This document shows positions 27,132-36,639 of a DNA stretch of 64,000 nt, in pieces (the first letter of the stretch is position 1; each line of letters opens with the position of its first letter). The notes below the pieces were generated by a model. The model was given only the letters and a program-made list of their open reading frames with translations, ran no database searches and was not told the origin of the DNA. The stretch is from an uncultured Flavobacteriales bacterium (lineage in GTDB: Bacteria; Bacteroidota; Bacteroidia; Flavobacteriales_G; Salibacteraceae). Location: NCBI GenBank assembly GCA_937899835.1, contig CALCCE010000306.1, positions 1-64,000 of the forward strand, in the 5' to 3' direction. Made by a program: the position numbers and the translations under genes.

Positions 27132-27527
27132 ATGGCCGCAACCGACAAATTATACGATGCTTTTGGCGAACTGATTTACGTATTGGCCATGTCGGACGGA
27201 GTGATTGAGCCGGTAGAGTTGGCAGTGATCGAAAAAAAGTTGGCCGAGCACGAATGGGGACAAGCCATCAAGTGGTCTTTTGACTACGAAGTGAAGCAAA
27301 ACCGCTCGCTAGAAGAACTGTATAAAAAGGTCATTATCTATTGTGAGCGGCATGGTCCTGATTCAGAATATGCCTTCCTGATTGAAGTACTCGAAGAGGT
27401 GGCGCACGCCAATGCTGAATTTCACGCTTCGGAGCGGAAGGTGTTGGATTCTTTCGTTTCGGACCTCACGAAAAAGTTCAAGGCCGATATCGAGCGCATC
27501 AACAAGCGCAGCAATAGCTTAGATTAA
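27132..27527 (+). CDS. TerB-like domain protein
   Basis: This small all-helical cytoplasmic protein of 131 residues starts at the ATG at 27132. Acidic, metal-binding-like motifs typical of the TerB fold are visible: AMSDGVIEPVELAVIEKKL near residue 17 and HANAEFHASERKVLDSF near residue 94, each with the family's D/N-G-x-(I/F)-x-x-x-E pattern. TerB proteins are linked to tellurite resistance and stress sensing at the membrane, but lone TerB domains have no settled function. The gene is followed by the DUF5655 gene 29 bases later in the same direction. Confidence 0.85.
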   Translation: MAATDKLYDAFGELIYVLAMSDGVIEPVELAVIEKKLAEHEWGQAIKWSFDYEVKQNRSLEELYKKVIIYCERHGPDSEYAFLIEVLEEVAHANAEFHASERKVLDSFVSDLTKKFKADIERINKRSNSLD

Positions 27528-27556
27528 GCGCAGAACATCTGTAGGAGCTTGTTGTT

Positions 27557-27982
27557 ATGCCTTCAAACTCCTTTTTCATGTGGACCTGTCCGGCCTGCGA
27601 AAGGCAATTCAAGACCAACAACCAGTCGCATACTTGCACGACCAAAACCCTGGACGATCTTTTTCACGATAAGCCCGACCACCTGGTATTGGCGTTTGAC
27701 CGGGTTTTGAATGCTGTAGTGCATTGGGAGCCTAATTCGGTAGGGGTGGCGCGCCATTCGGTAGTGTTCACCAACCGCAAGGCATGGTTGATTGTGAAAC
27801 CCATGAAAAAGGAACTTGACCTCAAGTTTTACCACCACCAGCCGCTGGAGGGAGATGCTTTGCGCAAAGTGAGCTTTTCGATGGGAAAATACGTTCACCA
27901 TATTCGAATCAACGATGAGCATCAGGTAGGACCCGAAGTCCTTGAACTGTTACGTCAAGGCTACCAATACGCGATGAATTAG
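27557..27982 (+). CDS. DUF5655 domain protein with zinc-finger-like N-terminus
   Basis: The protein has 141 residues. The first 30 hold a Cys2-His-Cys pattern (CPACERQF, then SHTC) that could bind zinc. The remainder matches the DUF5655 pattern, an alpha/beta domain with a conserved end segment VGPEVLELLRQGYQYA. Function is unknown; some DUF5655 domains occur beside DNA-acting proteins. It stands between the TerB-like and DUF2805 genes in the same direction, with 3 bases to the next gene, so these probably share a transcript. Confidence 0.85.
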   Translation: MPSNSFFMWTCPACERQFKTNNQSHTCTTKTLDDLFHDKPDHLVLAFDRVLNAVVHWEPNSVGVARHSVVFTNRKAWLIVKPMKKELDLKFYHHQPLEGDALRKVSFSMGKYVHHIRINDEHQVGPEVLELLRQGYQYAMN

Positions 27983-27985
27983 ACC

Positions 27986-28258
27986 ATGGGAAAAACGTTG
28001 ATTGAAAAATACAACCTGAGTCAGGAGGCAGTAGACCGCATCATCGGCATGGCTTGGGAAGATCGAACGCCTTTTGAAGCCATCGAATTTCAATTTGGTT
28101 TGAGCGAGGCAGAAGTCATTCAATTGATGAAGCTGCAAATGCATCCCCGCAACTGGAAAAAATGGCGGGCGCGGGTCCAAGGCAGAAAAACCAAGCATCA
28201 GAAACTCCGGGAAAAAGGAGTGGATCGGTTTCGATCAAAGAATCAGCGAAGCGCTTAA
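27986..28258 (+). CDS. TIGR03643/DUF2805 family protein
   Basis: This small basic protein of 90 residues shows the family hallmarks in order: IGMAWEDRTPFEAIEFQFGL (about 20-39), SEAEVIQLMK, then WKKWRARVQGRKTKH (about 56-70). The helical start looks like a helix-turn-helix, and the basic tail suggests nucleic-acid binding, though no function has been assigned to the family as far as I know. The start ATG lies 3 bases past the stop of the DUF5655 gene. It converges on the EnvC-like gene with 13 bases between stops. Confidence 0.9.
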   Translation: MGKTLIEKYNLSQEAVDRIIGMAWEDRTPFEAIEFQFGLSEAEVIQLMKLQMHPRNWKKWRARVQGRKTKHQKLREKGVDRFRSKNQRSA

Positions 28259-28271
28259 GTAGAAAAGCCGA

Positions 28272-29453
28272 TCAACGCGACTTGAATAGCCATTTGGCCG
28301 GGTCTTGAGGTGTTTGGCCCTTCCATACTTCAAAGTGGAGCTTTGACTGGTCGTTGTCCGACAATACTTCTCCAACGGCTTGTTGCACATCGATTTCTTC
28401 GCCCATTTTAACAAACACCTCTTTGAGGTTGGAGTACACGGTGGTGTATTCGCCATGGCGCACCATCACCACTTTACCCGATCCTGGAATGATGAACACG
28501 CCGGAAACTTTGCCTTTAAACACCGCTTTGGCTTGTGCGCCTTTGGTGGTGCTGATATCTACTCCGTTGTTTTGAATGGTGAATGAAGGGTAAACCGGAT
28601 CGGGATGTGTTCCAAACTTACCGGTAATGATGCCACTCTCAGTTGGAAACGGGAGTTTCTTTTGGTTCTTGGCAAAATCGGCCGATAGGGCCACATCCAC
28701 CACTTTGTTTTTATTGGCGGCAATTTCCCGTTCGATGGCTTTTTTGATGGCTTCTGCCAATTGCGAGGCTTCTTTCTTCTTTTTGCGCAGTTCTTTTTTC
28801 AGTTCCTCTTGCCGGCTTTTCAGGCTGGTAAGGGTTTTGGATTTGTTGTTGCGTTCTCGCGCCAGCACCGATTTCTCCGATTCTACTTTGTCCAGCAGTT
28901 CCGTTTTTTCTGCCCTTACTACTTCCAACTCTTGGTTTTTTCGAGCAATGTCGTCACGGGTAGCGGCAATGGTGGCTGCTTGTTGTTGGCGGTAGACCGA
29001 AAACTCCTGCATGTATTTCAGCCGATGGTAGGCCTGATTGAAGCTTTCAGCAGCAAAAACAAACATCACTCTACTGTGCGAGTGGCGGGTTTTGTAGGTA
29101 TTGTAAACGATGCGCGAATATTCCGTTTTCAACTCTTGCATGTCATTTTCCAAAGCCTCTACCAGCGCTTCATTTTCCGCGATCACATCGTTGAGGCGGT
29201 GTACTTCGTCACGGTACTCCCCGATAAGGTCTTCGTGCAAACGAATTTTCGTGGAAAGTACGGCAACCTGCGTTTGCGATGCTTTCACTCCTTTTTTCGT
29301 TTCGCTAAGGATTTTTTCGCTGGTCTTGATGTCGTTCTTAAGGGCTTCCTCTTTCTTTTTGAGGTCTTTGCTGGTTTGGTTTTGAGCCAAACTGGCCCAA
29401 CCAGCGGCTACTACCAGCAGTAGAATTAGTCCTTTATTGCGCCACCCGCTCAT
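28272..29453 (-). CDS. EnvC/NlpD-like murein hydrolase activator (degenerate M23 peptidase)
   Basis: This exported protein of 393 residues starts at the ATG at 29453 (MSGWRNKG). A signal sequence is followed by a long coiled coil (about 25-250) and a LytM/M23 domain (about 285-390). Zinc-site residues are lost: the first ligand His is Asn (IQNNGVDIS), the His of YxH is Asn (VYSNL), and the first His of HxH is Lys (KLHFEV). It should therefore not cut peptidoglycan itself but activate amidases, as EnvC and NlpD do in division. The start overlaps the DUF4292 gene by 20 bases. This gene order (TPR, DUF4292, EnvC) is widespread in the phylum. Confidence 0.9.
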   Translation of the reverse strand: MSGWRNKGLILLLVVAAGWASLAQNQTSKDLKKKEEALKNDIKTSEKILSETKKGVKASQTQVAVLSTKIRLHEDLIGEYRDEVHRLNDVIAENEALVEALENDMQELKTEYSRIVYNTYKTRHSHSRVMFVFAAESFNQAYHRLKYMQEFSVYRQQQAATIAATRDDIARKNQELEVVRAEKTELLDKVESEKSVLARERNNKSKTLTSLKSRQEELKKELRKKKKEASQLAEAIKKAIEREIAANKNKVVDVALSADFAKNQKKLPFPTESGIITGKFGTHPDPVYPSFTIQNNGVDISTTKGAQAKAVFKGKVSGVFIIPGSGKVVMVRHGEYTTVYSNLKEVFVKMGEEIDVQQAVGEVLSDNDQSKLHFEVWKGQTPQDPAKWLFKSR

Positions 29454-30270
29454 ACTTCTGCGAAACTTTGAATGGAAGGCGTTGAGGCACATCAACCACA
29501 ATTTTAGAGTACTCCAAAGAAAGAGAAAGCGACTCTTTTCCGGTTACCTGGAACGACTGCTTCTTAGGAAACAGAAAGTCACCTTGCTTTTGAAAAGCAT
29601 CGAACTGAGCCACCAGGTTTTTGTTTTGGATAGGGTCTTTAACGGAAAGCTTTACCACTCGAAACATTTCCGGATCGATCCAAAAGGTATAGAATAGTTC
29701 GGCAGAAGGGTCTACTGCCTCTGTGTTTCTACGGCGTTGTCGCCTCCGGCTAAATTGTCGCAAGACATAGGCAGCACTGTCCACATCCGATTTGCGTTTG
29801 GCGTTTTCATCCCACAACATGCTGTTGCCAAGCATCATGGCTTGCAACACCTGAAAGTTGACATCCGTCTGAATCATGTTGCTGAGGTACTCAAAATCGC
29901 CTACGTAATATTTTCCGTGAATGCGATCCAACATTTGCAACGAATCTGTGGTGATCAGCACCCGCGATACTTCTACTCCCAAGGCCATGGCCGACATCCA
30001 GATCACACTGTCTTTGCGCATCTTGACCCGAATCTTAAAGCTTTGGTTTTCGGTAGGGGATTTGAATTTGGCGGACGCCTTCAGGTACAGCCAGTCGAAT
30101 TGAAAGTCCGTTCCGGTAACCAGCTTGCTCAGCTGTTTCGGACTTTTGTTGTTGAGTTTGGGGCCGATGTTTTTGGCAAGCTCCCGATTGGAATGACAGG
30201 CAACCAACAGGCTGCCCAATAAGAGGGTCAACAGCCAGGAGTATTGAAACCTGCGATAGTTTTTACTCAT
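29434..30270 (-). CDS. DUF4292 lipoprotein
   Basis: This predicted lipoprotein of 278 residues has a signal sequence ending in the lipobox LLVAC (Cys about 25; start at the ATG at 30270). The mature part is the beta-rich DUF4292 fold, related in shape to LolA/LolB-type lipid-binding half barrels (that relation is inference); characteristic stretches are FQFDWLYLKASAKF and IHGKYYVGDFEYL. It overlaps both neighbours: 8 bases with the TPR gene upstream and 20 bases with the EnvC-like gene downstream. The tight coupling suggests a joint envelope-assembly role. Confidence 0.88.
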   Translation of the reverse strand: MSKNYRRFQYSWLLTLLLGSLLVACHSNRELAKNIGPKLNNKSPKQLSKLVTGTDFQFDWLYLKASAKFKSPTENQSFKIRVKMRKDSVIWMSAMALGVEVSRVLITTDSLQMLDRIHGKYYVGDFEYLSNMIQTDVNFQVLQAMMLGNSMLWDENAKRKSDVDSAAYVLRQFSRRRQRRRNTEAVDPSAELFYTFWIDPEMFRVVKLSVKDPIQNKNLVAQFDAFQKQGDFLFPKKQSFQVTGKESLSLSLEYSKIVVDVPQRLPFKVSQKYERVAQ

Positions 30271-32017
30271 AAAACTGTTTTTCCGCAATCTTGCGTTCCA
30301 GTTGTTTAGAACCACCGCCTATTCCGAGGGCACGTTGCCATTGTTCCAGCGCTCCTTCCACGTCGTTCAGTTGGAAAAGAATGTCCCCATAATGTTCTAT
30401 GATCACCGCGCTACGACCACCATCAGCTTGCACTGCCTTTTTGATTTCATCGCGGGCCTCTTCGTAATTGCCTTGCTGAAATAAAATCCAGGCGTAGGTA
30501 TCGAGGTAAGTTGAAGAGTTGGGGTTGGCCTTCAATGTGGTTTCTGACATAGAAGCGGCTTGTTCCAACTTTTCTTTTCGCAACGAAAGGTAGTAGGCGT
30601 AATTGTTGAGGACGACCAAATCCGTCGGATTCAAACGCAGCGCCTCATCAAAATAGTAATCGGATTGAGGGTAATCCTTTAAGTTGTGATAGCTCTCGCC
30701 AAGGTTTGAATAAAACTGCGCTCTCATGCGCGGATCGTCCAAGGCCAAATCTTTTCCAATTTCCAGGAATTCAGCCGCCACAGCATACTCTTTCAGTTGC
30801 AACTGAGCCAGGCCGTGCAACAAATAGAGAAAGGGTTGGTTGGGAAACAATTCAATGGCACTTTCACTTTCGGTGGCCATGGCTTTCCAGTCGCGCAATT
30901 CCGAATTGAGCACCAGCAATTCCCGCCAAATCAAATAGCGATCCCGGTCCAATTCTAAAGCCTTACGGTAGCTGTCCCGGGCCTCTTCAAAACGTCTGTC
31001 GCGGGAATAAAAATCACCGTTTATTGAATGCGCTTTGGCACTTTTGGGATGAGTTTTCACCAGAATGTCGCTGAGTTCGTAGGCCCTGCGTTTCGTATCA
31101 GCGTCCCATTCACTCACCGAATAAAGCGACAACAAAATGTTGATTTTAGAATCCAGGTCAAGGTTCGGATTTTCAAAAGCTTTCCGAAGTTCTACCTGCG
31201 CTTTTTCAAACTCTTTCTCCTTCCGGTAATAGTCCGCCAATGCCAGACTTAAAAATGGATTTCCCGGATCAATGGCTTCCATTTTTCGATAGGTCTCTAA
31301 TGCCTTATCGTTTTCACCAATCTCCAGGTAATATTCTGCTAAAAAGCGGTAGTAAGATGGATCTTCTGGATAAGCCTCAATCAAGCGCTCCAGTTCTTTG
31401 GCCGCCTCTTCCTTGTTGCCCATTTTGAGCCAGAGACGCTTCTTGGTCAACGAAAGCGGCTTATCGATCCCCGTAAGCTTTTCCAGTCGATTGTAGGTGG
31501 CAATTGCATCCTTGTTTTTACCTTGCAACGCTTGTACCCGTCCGAGCAAGTCGTAGTACTCCAATTTGTTGGGATAAGTATTTACCAGTTTTTGCATCAC
31601 TGCGGCAGCGTCTGAAAACCGAGCGTTTTTACGGTAAAGTGTGGCCAATTGGAGTTGGTACCATTGGTTCTCAACGTCAATTTCCGCAGCTTTCTCAATG
31701 CACTCCAAAGCGGCCTCATCTTGGTCGAGGTGATTGTAGATGAGCGAAAGTTCGAAGAGCGCAGCGGCATTTTCGGGTTGTACTTTCAGGCAGGCATCGA
31801 AATGTTGGGCAGCTATTTCATAGTTGCCTTTCATTTTCTCTTTTTGACCTCTAAAAAAATACGTTTGTACCTGCACCCGCTGGGCTTCGGTCAATTCCTT
31901 TTTGGCCGACTTTTTCTTTTTCTTCTTCCCTTTGTCGGGAGGAGCTACTGCCACCAAATTGGCCGCCAGCAACAGGGTACCGATCAAAAGTGTAATATGT
32001 CGAAGTGTAAATCGCAT
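30263..32017 (-). CDS. Tetratricopeptide repeat protein, exported
   Basis: The 584-residue protein has a signal peptide (HITLLIGTLLLAANLVAVA) and a very basic stretch directly after it (KGKKKKKKSAKK), followed by about 14 TPR units to the end (e.g. GNYEIAAQHFDACLKVQPEN, NYEEARDEIKKAVQAD). TPR arrays serve as protein-binding scaffolds. Its place immediately after the nucleotidyltransferase gene (no gap, stop and start adjacent) and 8 bases into the DUF4292 gene puts it in the envelope block. Which partner it binds is not evident. Confidence 0.9.
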   Translation of the reverse strand: MRFTLRHITLLIGTLLLAANLVAVAPPDKGKKKKKKSAKKELTEAQRVQVQTYFFRGQKEKMKGNYEIAAQHFDACLKVQPENAAALFELSLIYNHLDQDEAALECIEKAAEIDVENQWYQLQLATLYRKNARFSDAAAVMQKLVNTYPNKLEYYDLLGRVQALQGKNKDAIATYNRLEKLTGIDKPLSLTKKRLWLKMGNKEEAAKELERLIEAYPEDPSYYRFLAEYYLEIGENDKALETYRKMEAIDPGNPFLSLALADYYRKEKEFEKAQVELRKAFENPNLDLDSKINILLSLYSVSEWDADTKRRAYELSDILVKTHPKSAKAHSINGDFYSRDRRFEEARDSYRKALELDRDRYLIWRELLVLNSELRDWKAMATESESAIELFPNQPFLYLLHGLAQLQLKEYAVAAEFLEIGKDLALDDPRMRAQFYSNLGESYHNLKDYPQSDYYFDEALRLNPTDLVVLNNYAYYLSLRKEKLEQAASMSETTLKANPNSSTYLDTYAWILFQQGNYEEARDEIKKAVQADGGRSAVIIEHYGDILFQLNDVEGALEQWQRALGIGGGSKQLERKIAEKQFYE

Positions 32018-33022
32018 TTAGATGGAAATCTGGCTGAAGTCGCTAATGCTGAGGTCCATTGATTTTCTACGCACTCCCGCATGGCTGCCTACCAAGCTGT
32101 TTTCTAACACCGCGTTGACGATAACGGTGTCGCCTCCTATGATGGTATTTTGAATCACTGATTTTTCAATGAAGGAACGGTCCTCAATGGAAGCGCCCGG
32201 ACCAATGATGGAGTCTTTGATCACCGTATTGGCCCCGATAAAGCAGTTGCCAATCACCATAGTGTTCTCCAAATGAGCGGTAGGGTCAATATGAGACGCT
32301 TTAAAATGAGCTAATACCCTTGAATTGGTATGCACGGTAGCATCTTTGTTGCCGCAGTCCAGCCATTCGTCTACCTGGCCCGGTACAAATTTCAGGCCCT
32401 TTTGCTTCATGTTTTCCAACGCATCGGTTAGCCCGAATTCGCCACCTTTGATTCGAATGTCGTGATCGATGAGGTATTGCAATTCTTTGCGCAGGTTGGC
32501 TCCATCTTTGAAATAGTAAATTCCAATAATGGCCAGATCAGAAACGAATTCTTCGGGTTTTTCTACGAAATCGGTAATGACACCGTCTTCCAGCTTCACC
32601 ACCCCAAAGGCACTGGGGTCTTCCACTTTTTGCACCCAAATGATGCCTTCCTGCGATTCGTCCAACTGAAAATCGGCGTGGAACAGCGTGTCCGCGAAAG
32701 CGACCACAACTTTACCTTCCAGGGCTTTTTCGGCACACAAAATGGCGTGTGCTGTACCCATCGGGTCGTCTTGATAGGCAATGCTTCCGGTGGCCCCCAG
32801 GTTGGCCGCAATGGCTTTTAGCTGTTCCTCTACCGCTGCACCAAAGGCGCGGTTGATGACGAAGGCCACCTCGTCGATGGGCTCCTCACATACCTTGGCA
32901 ATGTCTTCGACCAACCGTTGCACAATGGGCTTCCCGGCAATAGAGATCAAAGGTTTAGGAACGGTAAGGGTATGCGGACGCATCCGTTTTCCCATTCCTG
33001 CCATCGGTACCACAATTTTCAT
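32018..33022 (-). CDS. Sugar-1-phosphate nucleotidyltransferase with left-handed beta-helix tail
   Basis: This cytoplasmic enzyme of 334 residues has an N-terminal Rossmann-like nucleotidyltransferase domain (1-240) with the nucleotide-binding signature MAGMGKRMRPHTLTVPKPL (residues 7-25) and the metal/sugar site FADTLFHAD. The C-terminal 80 residues are hexapeptide repeats (VIGNCFIGANTVIKDSII). It makes an activated sugar (NDP-sugar) for envelope polysaccharides; whether UTP or dTTP is used cannot be told. It stands between dut, 118 bases upstream, and the TPR gene, which follows directly. Confidence 0.9.
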   Translation of the reverse strand: MKIVVPMAGMGKRMRPHTLTVPKPLISIAGKPIVQRLVEDIAKVCEEPIDEVAFVINRAFGAAVEEQLKAIAANLGATGSIAYQDDPMGTAHAILCAEKALEGKVVVAFADTLFHADFQLDESQEGIIWVQKVEDPSAFGVVKLEDGVITDFVEKPEEFVSDLAIIGIYYFKDGANLRKELQYLIDHDIRIKGGEFGLTDALENMKQKGLKFVPGQVDEWLDCGNKDATVHTNSRVLAHFKASHIDPTAHLENTMVIGNCFIGANTVIKDSIIGPGASIEDRSFIEKSVIQNTIIGGDTVIVNAVLENSLVGSHAGVRRKSMDLSISDFSQISI

Positions 33023-33140
33023 ACGTAAAGGTTTGAAAGTGAAAGCTATTCCAGCTTACGCAAAGTTGCAAAAAGATAACGGCACTCCCTTCATAAAGGG
33101 GCGTATTTATCCATAGCCAGATGTTAGCAGAAGGCGGGAT

Positions 33141-33590
33141 TTAGCGGGTTCCGGTATGGCCGAAACCACCTGCTCCCCGGTCTGTTTCACCAAGCGTTTC
33201 CACCGCTTCCCATGCAACTTGTTCGTGGGCTGCCACCACCATTTGAGCCACCCGTTCGCCCGCTTCGAGGGTAACCGTCTCCTGGCTGAGGTTGATGAGC
33301 AAAACACCCACTTCTCCCCGGTAGTCCGCATCGATGGTGCCAGGGCTGTTAAGTACAGTAAGTCCTTTTTTGTAGGCCAGCCCACTGCGGGGACGAATTT
33401 GAGCTTCGTAGCCCGGAGAAATCTCCAAATACAATCCGGTGGGAATCAATTTTCTGCCCATGGGGGGCAAAGAGATCGGTTCTTCCAAATTGGCCCGTAG
33501 GTCGAGGCCCGCAGAAGCAGAAGTTGCGTATGCTGGTAAGTCGAAAGCCGAACGATTGATGACTTTCACCTTGAGAGAGGTCTTTTCCAT
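33141..33590 (-). CDS. dut: dUTP diphosphatase
   Basis: This trimeric dUTPase of 149 residues hydrolyses dUTP to dUMP and pyrophosphate, keeping uracil out of DNA and supplying dTMP synthesis. All five family motifs can be read in order: SAGLDLRA (27-34), [11 protein letters not shown] (about 67-77), the uracil-binding hairpin with [11 protein letters not shown] (84-94), GERVAQMVV (about 112-120), and the flexible C-terminal GAGGFGHTG. Length and start are typical. It is embedded in the envelope gene block between the flippase and the nucleotidyltransferase, an order often seen in this phylum. Confidence 0.97.
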   Translation of the reverse strand: MEKTSLKVKVINRSAFDLPAYATSASAGLDLRANLEEPISLPPMGRKLIPTGLYLEISPGYEAQIRPRSGLAYKKGLTVLNSPGTIDADYRGEVGVLLINLSQETVTLEAGERVAQMVVAAHEQVAWEAVETLGETDRGAGGFGHTGTR

Positions 33591-33649
33591 GCTTGCAAAT
33601 TAACGATATACCAGCGTCTGATTTTGGCTTGGACAAGGGATTTCGCCGA

Positions 33650-35134
33650 TTAGCGAAACAATCCTTTCTGAAAAGGACGTTCAACGGCAATCACTATTCC
33701 CAGGTAAAGGGACAACAGCACGGCATGCACACCAAGTTTGAGCCAGCCTTCCTCCAATCCGATCGCCACTGATGCAAAGTAGAGGCCCAGCGCCAATCCG
33801 AGGTAGAGCAAAATTTTTCCCACCTGATAGGGGACCGGATAGTGCTTGCGGCCAAGAACATAGGAAAGTATGGTCATCACCACGTAGGTGATGAGGGTAG
33901 CCCAGGCAGAGCCGGTATAGCTGAATTCGGGAATCCAAAGCATGTTTAAAACAATGGTGATGAGTGCCCCGAAAGTGGCTACGTACGCCCCCATCATCGT
34001 TTTATCGGTGAGCTTGAACCACACCGAAAGGTTATAGTAGAGGCCTAACACCAGGTTGGCCAGTAGCAAAATGGGAACCAGGTGCAGCCCTTCATGAAAC
34101 TCAGAACCAATGAAGCGCTTAATAACATCGAGAAACAAAAGAGTAGTCAGAAATATGGCACCCAACACCAACGAAAACCAGGTCATGACGGTGGCATAGG
34201 TCTTTCGGGAATCTTTTTGATCGGCTTCCGCAAAAAAGAAGGGCTCAGCAGCATAGCGAAAAGCCTGAACAGCTAAGGTCATAATGATGCTCAGCTTGTA
34301 GCAGGCGCCATAAATGCCAATTTCTGCTTTGATCGCCCCATCGTCAAGCGGAAGCAGGTAATTCATTAGAATCCGATCTAAAGTTTCGTTTACGATACCC
34401 GCGATACCAATGAGTACCACCGGAGCAGCGTACCGAAACATGGGACCATTCAATTTCGGATCAAGGCGTAACCGCACCTTCAGCAACTCGGGAAACAGCA
34501 GGGCCAAAGACAAGCCACTTGCTGCCAGGTTGGCAATAAAGATCCATCCTACGCGCACCGATTCGCTGTACCAACCGCTGATGAGGGGATAGGCCCAAGA
34601 ATCGGGTTCACGGTATAGGATTGGGCAGAGGAGGATAAAAAACAGGTTCAGGCCGATGTTTACTCCGATCCCAAGTAGTTTGAGCAATGCAAACTTTTTG
34701 GCCTTGTTTTCCGCTCGGAGTCTTGCAAATGGGATTGCACTGATGGCGTCAATGGCCACTACCCAGGCAAACCACACAATGTATTCGGGGTGCTCCGCAA
34801 TCTTCAGGCTCTCGGCAATGTTGTCTTGCTGCCACAGCATGATGCCCAGAAAAGTGACAGAGGTGAGCAAAACGGTAGCCAGTGCAGTGCCAAACACATG
34901 GTCGATTGGGTGTCCCTTTCGGGAAAAGCGCAAAAATGCAGTATCCATCCCTAAATTCAAGATGGCAATGAAAAGGGCTACATAGGCATAAAGTTCCGTC
35001 ACGATACCGTATTCCTGAGGGAGGAATACCCGCGTGTATAGGGGCACCAACAAATAGTTGAGTACCCGACCTATGATGCTACTTAGGCCATAAATGGCGG
35101 TTTGGCCCACCAAGCGTTGAAGCGCACTGGCCAT
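33650..35134 (-). CDS. Polysaccharide/lipid-linked oligosaccharide flippase (MOP superfamily)
   Basis: This integral membrane protein of 494 residues has about 14 predicted helices. The start, LVGQTAIYGLSSIIGRVLNYLLVPLYTRVF, is typical of the Wzx/polysaccharide biosynthesis family, which flips undecaprenyl-linked glycans across the inner membrane. Charged residues between helices (KGHPIDHVFG, ARLRAENKAKKF) fit the family. It is the first gene of the envelope block, 59 bases upstream of dut. The substrate is unknown; it could serve O-antigen-like glycan or a protein glycan. Confidence 0.9.
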   Translation of the reverse strand: MASALQRLVGQTAIYGLSSIIGRVLNYLLVPLYTRVFLPQEYGIVTELYAYVALFIAILNLGMDTAFLRFSRKGHPIDHVFGTALATVLLTSVTFLGIMLWQQDNIAESLKIAEHPEYIVWFAWVVAIDAISAIPFARLRAENKAKKFALLKLLGIGVNIGLNLFFILLCPILYREPDSWAYPLISGWYSESVRVGWIFIANLAASGLSLALLFPELLKVRLRLDPKLNGPMFRYAAPVVLIGIAGIVNETLDRILMNYLLPLDDGAIKAEIGIYGACYKLSIIMTLAVQAFRYAAEPFFFAEADQKDSRKTYATVMTWFSLVLGAIFLTTLLFLDVIKRFIGSEFHEGLHLVPILLLANLVLGLYYNLSVWFKLTDKTMMGAYVATFGALITIVLNMLWIPEFSYTGSAWATLITYVVMTILSYVLGRKHYPVPYQVGKILLYLGLALGLYFASVAIGLEEGWLKLGVHAVLLSLYLGIVIAVERPFQKGLFR

Positions 35135-35198
35135 TAGCGGACAAAATCCTTAGTGCCGATTATGCCACTGTAGCGGTAGTAAATGTCGCTGTGCTGCC

Positions 35199-35981
35199 TC
35201 AACGGCCTGGGAAATTGGCTTTGCGTTTTTCCAAAAAGGCGGTGGTGCCTTCTTTAAAATCTTCGGTGCCAAAGCAGCGACCAAACTCGTCGATTTCGCT
35301 TTGATATCCGTTTACTCCATCGGTGAATCCGGCATTCACTGCCCGAATGGCACTGGCCAGCGCCACGGGTGAATTCTTCATCATTTTACCGGCCATTTTT
35401 TGGCAAAAGGGAAGCAGTTCTTCCAAGGAGGTGACGTGATTGACCAACCCAATACGATGCGCCTCTTCTGCGCCAACCATACCGCCCGTCAACACCAATT
35501 CAAGTGCCCGACCTTTGCCGGCCAATTGTGCCAGTCGCTGCGTTCCTCCATATCCGGGGATAACACCCAGCGATACTTCCGGCAAACCAAGCCGTGCGTT
35601 GTCGCTGGCTACACGTACGTGGGCAGACATGGCCAGCTCAAGGCCGCCACCGAGGGCAAATCCGTTGACGGCGGCAATTACCGGGGTGCCCAGTTGCTCA
35701 ACTTTGTCAAACAAGGTTTTTTGTCCGTTGGCACTTAGTGCTTTGCCTTCCTCCACCGAAAAATCGGCGAACTCGGCAATGTCTGCACCAGCAACAAAGG
35801 CCTTTTCCCCACTTCCGGTCACGATGATTACCTGAACTGCTGCGTCAGCATCAGCGGCACCAAAAGCGTCACTCAATTCGGCAATGGTGGCCCGGTTCAA
35901 AGCGTTAAGCTTACTCGGGCGGTTGATCGTAATGGTTAAAATTCCATTTTCAAGATGGGTAAGGACGTTTTCGTAGGCCAT
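35199..35981 (-). CDS. Enoyl-CoA hydratase/isomerase family protein
   Basis: This crotonase-fold enzyme of 260 residues has the oxyanion-hole segment GEKAFVAGADIAEF (about 57-70), the GGGLELAMSAHVR segment with the first catalytic Glu (about 111-123), and PEVSLGVIPGYGGTQRL with the second catalytic Glu. With both Glu residues present it should hydrate enoyl-CoA in fatty-acid or amino-acid breakdown. It stands alone: the upstream 200 bases separate it from a divergent gene, and the flippase gene downstream begins 64 bases away. Confidence 0.93.
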   Translation of the reverse strand: MAYENVLTHLENGILTITINRPSKLNALNRATIAELSDAFGAADADAAVQVIIVTGSGEKAFVAGADIAEFADFSVEEGKALSANGQKTLFDKVEQLGTPVIAAVNGFALGGGLELAMSAHVRVASDNARLGLPEVSLGVIPGYGGTQRLAQLAGKGRALELVLTGGMVGAEEAHRIGLVNHVTSLEELLPFCQKMAGKMMKNSPVALASAIRAVNAGFTDGVNGYQSEIDEFGRCFGTEDFKEGTTAFLEKRKANFPGR

Positions 35982-36190
35982 GATAGCGATTGCGTTTATG
36001 GCTGTAAAAATAGGATTATTGTTCGGTTGTTCGCACCGTTTGCAGCAGTGCCTCTAAGGGCAGAGTTGTATATTTGGGGCGTACCTTCAGGCTTCAATTC
36101 CACATGAAATTTGCTTGCGAAGCACTGAAAATGCTATAACCAATAGCTGTTAAGTGAGTTTTGTTACCCCCGACAGAATATGAAAGTGCA

Positions 36191-36568
36191 ATGGGCATGA
36201 ACCAGGATCATCCAGCTTCTTTTACTACTTCCAAAGACCAGCACGTAAATGATTACCTGGAAGTATTGGCCCCCTTTCAACGCAGTATTCTGTTGCCACT
36301 TCGGCAGGAGGTGCTGGATACGTCGGACGACTGGGTGGAAGGTATGCGCTGGAGCAGCCTCACTTTTTCCCGAGATAACCAGATTCGGGTAGTGGTGCAT
36401 GCCGCGAAAGATTTTATAAGCCTGGTCTTTCCGCAAGGACACACGTTGAACGATCCCAATGCCCAACTCTCCGAAAGTGATGGGAATGCCAGAAGTCTGG
36501 CTTTTTCCGACCCCGAATCACTCGATTTGGATACGCTCCATTTTTTCCTGAAGCAGCTAACCCTTTAA
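36191..36568 (+). CDS. DUF1801 domain protein
   Basis: This small soluble protein of 125 residues starts at the ATG at 36191 (an ATG at 36197 is equally possible). It matches the DUF1801/YdhG-like pattern: a start rich in polar residues, then VNDYLEVLAPFQRSILLPLRQEVLDT, a WVEGMRWSSLTF strand, and VVHAAKDFISLVF. Family members are one-domain alpha/beta proteins of unknown function, possibly binding small ligands. Nothing in its neighbourhood suggests a role. Confidence 0.8.
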   Translation: MGMNQDHPASFTTSKDQHVNDYLEVLAPFQRSILLPLRQEVLDTSDDWVEGMRWSSLTFSRDNQIRVVVHAAKDFISLVFPQGHTLNDPNAQLSESDGNARSLAFSDPESLDLDTLHFFLKQLTL

Positions 36569-36639
36569 ATCCTTCTACCGATCAATGGCTGGTGTCACAA
36601 AGTCTTTGTGTCGGCTTTCAGACAATTGGGTGTTTTTGT

